A stretch of DNA of 13,396 nt, taken from NCBI GenBank assembly GCA_027083475.1, contig JALWON010000347.1, positions 1 through 13,396 on the forward strand, read 5' to 3'. The stretch is from Sulfurimonas sp. Lineage in GTDB: Bacteria; Campylobacterota; Campylobacteria; Campylobacterales; Sulfurimonadaceae. Shown in pieces: positions 6,013-12,887 of the stretch (positions are counted from its first letter, which is position 1; the number at the start of each line of letters is the position of its first letter). Position numbers and translations under genes: made by a program. A model generated the notes under the pieces. That model did no database searches and was not told the DNA's origin. It saw only the letters and a list, made by a program, of their open reading frames with translations.

Positions 6013-7056
6013 ATGAAAATTTTAGTATCTGCACTTGAACACTCAGCAAATGTGCATCTGCAATCTTTAAAAGACAATCTAGGAGAAGAAGTAGAATTTA
6101 TTGGAATTTTCAACAAAGCATTAGGTGAACCTATTATTGACTTGAGAAATCTTGCCATAATGGGGATAGTAGATGCCCTCAAGAAGTTGCGTTTCTTCTT
6201 AAAGCTCAATACACAAATGCTTGATTTAGCCCAAGAAGCAGATAAAGTCCTGCTTATTGACTCTTCTGGGTTTAATCTTCCTTTAGCAAAAAAAATCAAA
6301 AAGAAATACCCCAACAAAGAGATAATCTACTACATCTTACCCCAAGCTTGGGCATGGAAGAAAAAACGCATCCCTGTACTTGCACAAACTGTAGATAAAC
6401 TCTGTTCTATTTTACCTTTTGAGCCTGACTACTACCCAAAAAATGCCCCAATTACTTATGTAGGACATCCGCTTTTAGACCAAATCACAACATTTAAAAC
6501 AGCTATCACACAGCATGTGCAAAACATTGTCTTTATGCCGGGAAGTCGTAAAACAGAAATAACAAATCTCATGCCTATTTATAGAGCAGTTTTAGCACAA
6601 CTCAATGCGAATGCAACCATAATCATTCCAAGTTTTTTTACACAAGAAGAAGTGGAAAATTTATATGGTGATTTATCGGACTTTAATGTCCAATATAATG
6701 CTCATGAAGCACTTCTAAATGCTGATTTTGCTTTTATTTGTAGTGGAACAGCTACCTTGGAAGCAGCGATTATTGGTACCCCTTTTATTCTTACTTATAT
6801 TGCGAAAAAATTTGATTTTTTTATAGGGAACCTACTTGTTGGTTTAGAGTATGTCGGCCTTGCAAATATTATGTTTCAAAAAGAGTATGGAAGAGTTATG
6901 CATCCTGAATTTTTGCAAAATGAAGTCACAGTTGATAACTTACTACACTCTTTTCACAACTATAAAAGAGAATATTTTTTAAAAGACTCCCAAAAATTAC
7001 GAGAATATCTTCAAAATGGCAGTTCGCAAAATGTTGCCAAAATTATCAAAGAATAA
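6013..7056 (+). CDS. lpxB: lipid-A-disaccharide synthase
   Basis: LpxB is a GT19 glycosyltransferase acting at the inner face of the cytoplasmic membrane. It joins UDP-2,3-diacylglucosamine and lipid X to form the lipid A disaccharide. The 347-aa protein opens with ILVSALEHSANVHLQSL, the Campylobacterota counterpart of the usual GEASGD-H-G motif. It continues with VLLIDSSGFNLPLAKKI, YYILPQAWAWKKKR, the YVGHPLLDQ stretch, FMPGSRKTEI and SGTATLEAAIIGTP. The last is the donor-binding region near residue 250. The length is slightly below the roughly 380 aa of the E. coli enzyme, normal for this phylum. AGGAAAGAGG lies immediately upstream of the ATG. It diverges from pyrC' across 49 bp; downstream, 41 nt and a likely promoter separate it from coaBC. 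Confidence 0.95.
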   Translation: MKILVSALEHSANVHLQSLKDNLGEEVEFIGIFNKALGEPIIDLRNLAIMGIVDALKKLRFFLKLNTQMLDLAQEADKVLLIDSSGFNLPLAKKIKKKYPNKEIIYYILPQAWAWKKKRIPVLAQTVDKLCSILPFEPDYYPKNAPITYVGHPLLDQITTFKTAITQHVQNIVFMPGSRKTEITNLMPIYRAVLAQLNANATIIIPSFFTQEEVENLYGDLSDFNVQYNAHEALLNADFAFICSGTATLEAAIIGTPFILTYIAKKFDFFIGNLLVGLEYVGLANIMFQKEYGRVMHPEFLQNEVTVDNLLHSFHNYKREYFLKDSQKLREYLQNGSSQNVAKIIKE

Positions 7057-7066
7057 AAGAATATTT

Positions 7067-7075
7067 TGCTAAAAT
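7067..7075 (+). promoter_or_regulatory. extended -10 promoter candidate for the coaBC operon
   Basis: TGCTAAAAT (TGn followed by TAAAAT) lies in the lpxB-coaBC gap and would start transcription about 15 nt before the coaBC ATG at 7098. This is the only gap of more than 10 nt in the run from lpxB to 12887, so it is the natural place for the operon promoter. Confidence 0.45.
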
Positions 7076-7097
7076 ACACTAAAAAAGATTGACATCC

Positions 7098-8372
7098 ATG
7101 AATATACCTACAAACTTACTCCAAAACAAAAAAATTCTTCTCGGTGTTACGGGATCTATTGCTATTTACAAGTCACTTGAACTTATTCGTGAATTTGTCA
7201 AAGCAGGTGCTAATGTCAAAGTCATTATGACACCAAGTGCCAAAAAATTCATTACACCGCTTACTTTTGAAACACTCACCTCTAACAAAGTACTCGATGA
7301 TAATAATGAATCTTGGAGTGATGATTTTAACCATATTAAAATCACTCAATGGGCAGATATCTTTGTCCTTGCTCCTGCCACTGCAAACACAATCGCAAAA
7401 CTTGCAAATGCAATCGCTGACAATATTTTACTCCAGAGTGCCCTCGCCTATGCAGGTAAAAAAATTTTAGCCCCCTCAGCCAATACAAATATGTTAGCGC
7501 ACCCTATTAGCCAAGCAAATCTTAAAATGCTTGCTATTGCAAACTATGAAATTCTTGCAACACAGACAAAAGAACTCGCTTGTAAAACAACAGGTGATGG
7601 AGCAATGGCAGATGTGATGGATATTTTTTATGCAACAGCCAGAGAACTTTTAAAAGATAACTTTTGGCTCGATAGAATGGTAATAGTCACAGGTGGCGGT
7701 ACTATAGAAAAAATAGACGATGTGCGCTACATCTCAAACTTCTCAAGTGGAAAAATGGCATCAGCACTGGCAACAGCTCTATACTTAAAAGGGGCAGATG
7801 TGAACCTCATCGCCACAAAATTTGATACAAATTTACCGAGTGATATGCATACCATAGATGTCCAAGACTCTGAAGAGATGCATGAGTACTTAGTAGATTC
7901 TATCCGTATTGCAAAAAAAGGGAAAATTTCCAAGCCCACCCTTATAGGCGATGAACATATTCATCGTATTCAAAAAAAACCGTATCTTTTTATGGCAGCA
8001 GCTGTGAGTGACTATGTTCCAGCATTTACCCAAGCAGGAAAACTCAAAAAAGAGGTTTTAGGGGAGCAGTTTGCACTCTCTTTGCAAAAAAACAGAGATA
8101 TCCTTGCATCACTTGACAAAGAAGGCATTCGTGTTGTTGGTTTTAAAGCAGAGATGGATGCAACACAAGCATCCAACAATGCAAAAGCTATGCTCAAGCA
8201 TAAAAACTTAGATGCTGTTTGTTTAAACCTTTTAAAAGACTCCTCTAGTTTTGGTAGCGATAGTAATGCTATAGATTTTATCACACCACACGATACAATA
8301 AAAATCGCACAAAATGATAAACTCACTGTTGCTTTAGCAATTAGCAAGCTTGCTCAATCCATAGAGGAGTAG
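7098..8372 (+). CDS. coaBC: bifunctional phosphopantothenoylcysteine decarboxylase / phosphopantothenate-cysteine ligase
   Basis: This cytoplasmic 424-aa fusion catalyses two successive steps of coenzyme A synthesis. The N-terminal FMN-dependent decarboxylase (about 10-185) shows GVTGSIAIYKSLEL, the catalytic His79 in NHIKITQWAD, APATANTIAK and Cys162 in ACKTTGDGAM. The C-terminal ligase (about 193-424) shows VTGGGTIEKIDDVR-x-ISNFSSGKMA, MAAAVSDYVP, the GKLKK lysines and VGFKAE. The decarboxylase PxMNxxMW motif is altered to P126-S-A-N129-T-N-M132-L: the Asn is kept but the first Met is Ala. ATG 7098 is preferred; TTG 7089 is in frame, but its only purine stretch lies directly against the start codon. 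The gene ends 3 nt before uppS, whose Shine-Dalgarno site lies inside its last codons. Confidence 0.94.
   Translation: MNIPTNLLQNKKILLGVTGSIAIYKSLELIREFVKAGANVKVIMTPSAKKFITPLTFETLTSNKVLDDNNESWSDDFNHIKITQWADIFVLAPATANTIAKLANAIADNILLQSALAYAGKKILAPSANTNMLAHPISQANLKMLAIANYEILATQTKELACKTTGDGAMADVMDIFYATARELLKDNFWLDRMVIVTGGGTIEKIDDVRYISNFSSGKMASALATALYLKGADVNLIATKFDTNLPSDMHTIDVQDSEEMHEYLVDSIRIAKKGKISKPTLIGDEHIHRIQKKPYLFMAAAVSDYVPAFTQAGKLKKEVLGEQFALSLQKNRDILASLDKEGIRVVGFKAEMDATQASNNAKAMLKHKNLDAVCLNLLKDSSSFGSDSNAIDFITPHDTIKIAQNDKLTVALAISKLAQSIEE
8364..8369 (+). promoter_or_regulatory. Shine-Dalgarno site supporting the GTG start of uppS
   Basis: GAGGAG, within the last codons of coaBC, is followed by 6 nt and GTG 8376. 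No ATG lies at a suitable position, so the GTG start is well supported. Confidence 0.8.
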
Positions 8373-8375
8373 ATC

Positions 8376-9056
8376 GTGTCAAACAGAGTAAAGCATATAG
8401 CAATCATCATGGATGGTAATGGTCGTTGGGCAGAGTTACAAGGGAAAAAACGTGTCAAAGGGCATGAAGAAGGTGCGAAGGTTGTTAAAAAAATCACAAC
8501 CTACTGCTCTAACATGCCCGATATAGAGAGACTCACTCTCTATGCTTTCTCAACTGAAAACTGGAAAAGACCGCGTTTAGAAGTAGAGTTTTTGATGAAA
8601 CTCCTCGATACTTACCTCAAAAAAGAGTTACCAGTATACTTGGAAAATAATGTTCGTTTTGAACCTATAGGTGATTTGAGAGCTTTTTCAAAGTCATTAC
8701 AAAAAACGATTCAGATGGTAAAAGATAAAACGGCACACTGTGATGGGCTTGTGCAATCGCTTGCACTCAACTATGGGGCACAAGATGAGATTATTCGTGC
8801 TGTGAATAGACTCAAACAAGAAGAAGGAGAAATTACAGCAGAGATGCTCAGTAATACACTCGATGCAAAATGTGATGTTGATATTCTTATCCGTACAGGA
8901 GGCGATCATAGACTCTCGAACTTTTTACTCTGGCAAGCAGCCTATGCAGAACTCTTTTTTACAGACACCCTGTGGCCTGATTACACTGTAGAAGATTTAG
9001 AAAAAATCATTCAAAAATTTACAAAAATTGAGCGAAGATTTGGAGGGTTAAAGTAG
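8376..9056 (+). CDS. uppS: undecaprenyl diphosphate synthase (cis-prenyltransferase)
   Basis: UppS extends farnesyl diphosphate with eight isopentenyl units in cis to make the C55 carrier used for peptidoglycan and O-antigen export. The 226-aa sequence has all family motifs: IIMDGNGRWA with the catalytic Asp13, GHEEGA, LTLYAFSTENWKRP, ALNYGAQDEI, and DILIRTGGDHRLSNFLLWQ followed by AELFFTDTLWPD. The position normally occupied by E or K before the R-S-NF motif is D-H here, a small variation. The gene uses GTG and its stop overlaps the next GTG by one base (TAGTG), so translation of the downstream peptidase gene is probably coupled. Confidence 0.97.
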   Translation: MSNRVKHIAIIMDGNGRWAELQGKKRVKGHEEGAKVVKKITTYCSNMPDIERLTLYAFSTENWKRPRLEVEFLMKLLDTYLKKELPVYLENNVRFEPIGDLRAFSKSLQKTIQMVKDKTAHCDGLVQSLALNYGAQDEIIRAVNRLKQEEGEITAEMLSNTLDAKCDVDILIRTGGDHRLSNFLLWQAAYAELFFTDTLWPDYTVEDLEKIIQKFTKIERRFGGLK

Positions 9057-9871
9057 TGGAACTTCTTTTTGCTTTTATCTTTGGCACTGTTTTTGGCTCA
9101 TTTTTAAATGTTGTCATCCTGCGTTTACCCAAAGAAGAGAGCATCGTTTATGAAGCTTCTCACTGCTTTACTTGTAAAACACCCCTAAAGCCTTGGCATA
9201 ATATTCCACTCTTTTCATGGATTTTTCTCCGAGGAAAATGTGCCTTTTGTAATGCAAAAATTTCTCCGCAGTATCCGCTTATCGAGTTCATATCGGGGCT
9301 TATTTTTCTCATCATCACTCTAAAGTATCCACTCTCCCTTCCTGTCTTTTTCATCGCTTTGAGTTTTTTAACACTTCTGGCACTCTCTATGATAGATTTA
9401 CACTACAAAATGGTCCCTGATTCCCTCAATCTTTTAGCGCTTCTCTTTGGAATTTTAGGGGCTTGGAATTTGCAGGGTATTTTGAGTAACCTCGAAAATG
9501 CACTCCTTTTTGCAGGGGGATTTACCCTCCTGCGTTTTGCACTTTCGTACTTCCTAACATCTTCTGTATATAAAGCAGGACTCAAAACGCAGACATCTTG
9601 GAATAAACACTTTGATAGAACACCTTTTATAGAAGCAATGGGAGAAGGTGATATTATGGTCGCAGCGACGATGGGGGCATTACTTGGTCTCAAACTCACA
9701 CTTGTTGCTATCTTTTTCTCAGCACTTTTAGCACTTCCTGTAATGCTTTTGGTACAAAATGGTTCCCCTGAAGATAAACGTGTCCCTTTTGTGCCCTTTT
9801 TATCTTTAGCAAGCTTTATTGTTTTTGTTTTAGACACCCCTATTTTACACTATATTGAGGCAAATTATTAA
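9056..9871 (+). CDS. A24-family prepilin peptidase / N-methyltransferase
   Basis: This inner-membrane aspartic protease cleaves the leader of type IV prepilins or type II pseudopilins at the cytoplasmic face and usually methylates the new N-terminus. The 271-aa protein begins with GTVFGSFLNVVILRLP, followed by the cytoplasmic loop with two CXXC pairs (C37/C40 and C62/C65), the expected metal-binding tetracysteine. Several hydrophobic helices follow. The two catalytic aspartates are D114 (SMIDLHYKMVPD) and D199 in GEGDIMV. GGAGGG at 9042-9047 precedes the GTG start by 8 nt. PilD, GspO and ComC are equivalent names; which pilins it serves cannot be seen, because no pilin genes are in the window. 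Confidence 0.93.
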   Translation: MELLFAFIFGTVFGSFLNVVILRLPKEESIVYEASHCFTCKTPLKPWHNIPLFSWIFLRGKCAFCNAKISPQYPLIEFISGLIFLIITLKYPLSLPVFFIALSFLTLLALSMIDLHYKMVPDSLNLLALLFGILGAWNLQGILSNLENALLFAGGFTLLRFALSYFLTSSVYKAGLKTQTSWNKHFDRTPFIEAMGEGDIMVAATMGALLGLKLTLVAIFFSALLALPVMLLVQNGSPEDKRVPFVPFLSLASFIVFVLDTPILHYIEANY

Positions 9872-9873
9872 CA

Positions 9874-10893
9874 ATGCATAGACTAAAAAAATATATTATT
9901 GCAAATTTATCATCCCTTTTTACTTCGATTTTTATGCCCCTGTTTGCTATTGCTTCTGTCATTTTTTTGATTAAGCTTGCAACCTATACCGCTGTCATTC
10001 AACTCTCGATTGCTGAAATGGTAAAACTCTACTTTTTTGTTTTACCTGAGATACTTTTTTACACCCTTCCTGTGACATTTTTTATAGCTGCCACTCTCTC
10101 TATCTTTAAACTCTCCAATGAAAACGAGATTGTTGTCCTTTTCTCTCTTGGAATTAAACCCAACTTTATTGTGAAAACATTTTTTAAACCCGCACTCTTT
10201 CTCTCACTTATTTTGATGTTTGATTTTTTTATTCTCTTTCCTCATTCAAAAATTTTATCTGCAAATTATGTCTCCTATAAAAAAAGTGAAGCAAAATTCA
10301 ACCTCTCTGCTTCTGAATTTGGGCATAGTTTTGGAGACTGGTTACTCTACTTGGGAAAAGATAATCATGATGGCACCTACTCTGAAGTCTTTCTTTTTAA
10401 TAAAAAACAAAAAGAGGAAATTCTCATTGCAGCAAAACGGGCAAAAGTACTCAATGATGCAGGTATTTTACGACTCAAGCTCAATGATGGTCAAGGCTAT
10501 AGTTATTCTAAAGAAAAATTTAAACAGATAGATTTTGAAACGATGTATATCAACGATACAATGAAAACAGATTTAACCAAATATAGAAAACCACTGGATT
10601 ATTGGACTTCCAAAGAGAGAGCTGATGTGAAACGCCATATGCTTATAACAAACACACTTTTAAGTCTCTTTCCGCTTATTAGTCTTTTTCTTATTGCAGC
10701 TATTGGCATTGTCCATACAAGACACCAAAAATCTCGTATCTATCTTTATATGTTTTTGAGTGTTGTTCTTTTTTATGGCTTCACCCTTGCTACACAAAAA
10801 GTGCTTGTCTACTATACTATTCCAATCATTGCACTCTCTTGGTTGCTCGGTACTTATTTTATCTACAAACAAACAATTGTGAAAAGATTTTGA
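9874..10893 (+). CDS. LptF/LptG family LPS-export permease (YjgP/YjgQ)
   Basis: This 339-aa protein has the family layout: an N-terminal amphipathic start (MHRLKKYIIANL), three hydrophobic segments within residues 15-125, a soluble periplasmic beta-jellyroll-like domain of about 150 residues (130-255), and three more membrane segments to the C-terminus. Motifs typical of the family are LPEILFYTLPVTFFIAATLSIFKL and ELVVL-like NEIVVLFSLGIKP, a coupling helix that contacts the LptB ATPase. With its partner permease and LptB it extracts LPS from the inner membrane. Whether it is LptF or LptG cannot be settled here. The ATG lies 2 nt after the previous stop, with GAGG 13 nt upstream, and its TGA overlaps the truA ATG (TGATG). 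Confidence 0.85.
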   Translation: MHRLKKYIIANLSSLFTSIFMPLFAIASVIFLIKLATYTAVIQLSIAEMVKLYFFVLPEILFYTLPVTFFIAATLSIFKLSNENEIVVLFSLGIKPNFIVKTFFKPALFLSLILMFDFFILFPHSKILSANYVSYKKSEAKFNLSASEFGHSFGDWLLYLGKDNHDGTYSEVFLFNKKQKEEILIAAKRAKVLNDAGILRLKLNDGQGYSYSKEKFKQIDFETMYINDTMKTDLTKYRKPLDYWTSKERADVKRHMLITNTLLSLFPLISLFLIAAIGIVHTRHQKSRIYLYMFLSVVLFYGFTLATQKVLVYYTIPIIALSWLLGTYFIYKQTIVKRF

Positions 10894-11603
10894 TGCGTAT
10901 TGCCCTGACAATTGCCTATGATGGAACAACATATTTAGGCTCACAAATGCAAAAAGAGTATGATAATACTATCTTTGGAACAGTACAAAAAGTTTTACAA
11001 GCGCTCAATATTGACTCTAAACCTGTTGCAAGTGGACGTACAGACAAGGGTGTTCATGCCACAGGGCAAGTTTTTCACATAGATATTCCAAGTTTTTGGT
11101 ACGACCTCCATAAACTCCAAATAATGTGCAATCGTATGCTTCCAAAAAGCATTACAATCAAACAAATCACAAAAGTTCCTCATGATTTTCATGCACGTTA
11201 CAGTGCAAAAAAACGCAGCTATCGATATATCATCAAAGAGGGTGACTCTCAGCCATTTTTACATAACTATGTCACTTTTTTACAGACTGTTCCCTTTGAA
11301 AACATACAAAAAAACATCAAACTTTTTTTAGGAGAACATGATTTTCAAAACTTTATGAAAACAGGAAGTGATGTACACTCGACCACACGAACAATATACA
11401 AAGTATTTGCATATAAATATAAAGGTTATTTCGTTTTATATTTTGAAGCCAATGGTTTTTTACGAAGTCAAATTCGTATGATGGTTGCTACTCTTTTAAA
11501 CCTTACAAAGGAAGAGATACAAGAAAAACTCACTTGTCAAAAAAAACATAAAGTCAAACCAGCACCAGCCAATGGGCTCTATCTCACAAAAATCACATAC
11601 TAA
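10893..11603 (+). CDS. truA: tRNA pseudouridine(38-40) synthase
   Basis: TruA isomerises uridines 38-40 in the anticodon arm of many tRNAs. The 236-aa sequence has MRIALTIAYDGTTYLGSQ, GTVQKVLQAL, the catalytic Asp51 in ASGRTDKGVHATGQV, FHARYSAKKRSYRYII, EGDHDF-like GEHDFQNFMKTG and FLRSQIRMMVATLL, all in family order. The start is ATG 10893, not an earlier in-frame ATG at 10839. It begins at the canonical N-terminus and forms a TGATG overlap with the preceding permease. It ends 9 nt before the NifU-like gene, whose AAGGA Shine-Dalgarno overlaps its stop codon. Confidence 0.96.
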   Translation: MRIALTIAYDGTTYLGSQMQKEYDNTIFGTVQKVLQALNIDSKPVASGRTDKGVHATGQVFHIDIPSFWYDLHKLQIMCNRMLPKSITIKQITKVPHDFHARYSAKKRSYRYIIKEGDSQPFLHNYVTFLQTVPFENIQKNIKLFLGEHDFQNFMKTGSDVHSTTRTIYKVFAYKYKGYFVLYFEANGFLRSQIRMMVATLLNLTKEEIQEKLTCQKKHKVKPAPANGLYLTKITY

Positions 11604-11612
11604 GGAATAACT

Positions 11613-12077
11613 ATGTTTGAAAATGTCAAAACACCAGAAGGAATAAACCCACAAACACTAGAACATTTAATGAATCCAAAAAACTACGGAAAATTAGATG
11701 ATGCAAATGGAGTTGGTGTTGCCCTTGATGAAAGCACAAAAGAGTATGTTGTCTTTTATACTTTCTTTGATGCAGATACCGTTAAAAATGCCAAATTTGC
11801 AACCAATGGCTGCCAAGATACGGTAGTCATTGGTTCTATGTTTAGCGAAATGATTATAGGCAATACCCTTGCCTATGCAAATGGGGCTATTGATAAAATG
11901 CACGAAAAATTAGGAACACTTTCCAAACAACAGCAAGTTTGTGCAGATATAGTTTTTAGTGCATTTATTGCCTCCCATAAAAACTATGAAAATGTACAAA
12001 ATGGGAAAGATGAAGAGCTTCATGTACTAAAAATGAAAGAGAGTTGTGAAACAACAAATAAAGAAAATGGAAAATAG
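11613..12077 (+). CDS. degenerate NifU/IscU-like protein
   Basis: This 154-aa cytoplasmic protein aligns by eye with Fe-S scaffold IscU/NifU-N. TLEHLMNPKNYGKLDD matches the DHYENPRNVG region, and NAKFATNGCQDTVVIGSMFSEMIIG matches the DARFKTYGCGSAIASSSLVTE region. C67 and C110 keep the 43-residue spacing of IscU C63 and C106. The first scaffold cysteine (IscU C37) falls at about Ser41, the Asp39 position is Lys43, and the His105 position is Val109. An extra Cys145 sits in the tail. It may be a scaffold with altered ligands, a carrier or a regulator, and is probably not a standard scaffold. AAGGA (11602-11606) lies 6 nt before the ATG. It is followed with no gap by the putative ferritin-like gene, suggesting a paired role in iron handling. 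Confidence 0.75.
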   Translation: MFENVKTPEGINPQTLEHLMNPKNYGKLDDANGVGVALDESTKEYVVFYTFFDADTVKNAKFATNGCQDTVVIGSMFSEMIIGNTLAYANGAIDKMHEKLGTLSKQQQVCADIVFSAFIASHKNYENVQNGKDEELHVLKMKESCETTNKENGK

Positions 12078-12887
12078 ATGCATAGACTTTACAAACAAAA
12101 ACATGCCTTATGGTTACACATTGCTTTTAGTTCATTTGCGATTACAGATGAAGCGATAAAAACAAAACTTTATGACTTTTCGCAAATAGCATTTCGACAT
12201 ATGAAGTGGTTAGGCAATGCTATTTTAGATGCTGGAGAAGATTATAATTATGACAGAGAGATGGCACTTCATAAAGGAGAAACCCTTTTTGAAATTCTTA
12301 TTCATCTTCAAACAGAAATACAAAATATTCAAAAAGAGTATCCCGACACTCCTCTAGGAGCACGAATGAAAACAGATGATGCTTATCTTTTAGAATATCT
12401 TGCAGAAATTGTCAGGAATCCACAAAATAACGAAAATGTTACTGCGTTTAATATGCAACGAAAATGGCACAATAAAGATCTTGACCAAGAACAAATTGAT
12501 GCCTTAACACTCTTTTTATTTGAAGAGTCTTACAAAGAGTATGAATTAATTCTTATCTATGCTTACATGCAAGCCCGTACAAAGAGTGCTTTGCACTTTA
12601 ATGTTTTTCAAGATCTCATAGATGAATCACATTTTCATCTCAAATCTTTTGGTAATATGATGGCAGAGCTTGGAATTTTATCACTTCCTCGAGAACTGCA
12701 TGCAATGACATATATCATCAAAGATTTACAACAGTTCGTGATTGATGGTATAGCCGAAGAAGAGGCAGCAAAGGTCATGTGCAAAGAACTAAGTGCTGCT
12801 ATAAAAGATGAAGCCTTATCACAATTTTTTGATTTTGTGAATTATCAAGAAAGCTACCATATAGAGCTTATGAAAAAATTGCTCTAA
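12078..12887 (+). CDS. uncharacterised helical protein, possibly ferritin-like
   Basis: The protein is 269 aa, without a signal peptide or membrane segment, and appears wholly helical. Several helices carry potential metal ligands: R-H41-M-K-W44 near the N-terminus, F-E149-E150-S-Y-K-E154-Y-E156, D182-E183-S-H185-F-H187 and Q-E258-S-Y-H261 near the C-terminus. A pair of (D/E)xxH motifs with acidic residues on a neighbouring helix is the arrangement of dimetal-carboxylate, ferritin-like folds. No named family is recognised and the match is by pattern only. It starts immediately after the NifU-like stop (TAGATG, no spacer) and is the last gene of the operon, so translational coupling and a shared role in iron storage, iron delivery or oxidative protection are plausible. 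Its TAA overlaps the convergent downstream gene. Confidence 0.6.
   Translation: MHRLYKQKHALWLHIAFSSFAITDEAIKTKLYDFSQIAFRHMKWLGNAILDAGEDYNYDREMALHKGETLFEILIHLQTEIQNIQKEYPDTPLGARMKTDDAYLLEYLAEIVRNPQNNENVTAFNMQRKWHNKDLDQEQIDALTLFLFEESYKEYELILIYAYMQARTKSALHFNVFQDLIDESHFHLKSFGNMMAELGILSLPRELHAMTYIIKDLQQFVIDGIAEEEAAKVMCKELSAAIKDEALSQFFDFVNYQESYHIELMKKLL

Noticed and set aside
6013..6317. Minus-strand open frame of 107 codons opposite the lpxB start
   Set aside because: It is antisense to LpxB motifs and has no separate ribosome site; treated as a shadow.
9403..9837. Minus-strand open frame of 144 codons within the prepilin peptidase gene
   Set aside because: It is a shadow of a well-supported membrane protein gene; K/S/P-rich with no recognisable motif or start signals.
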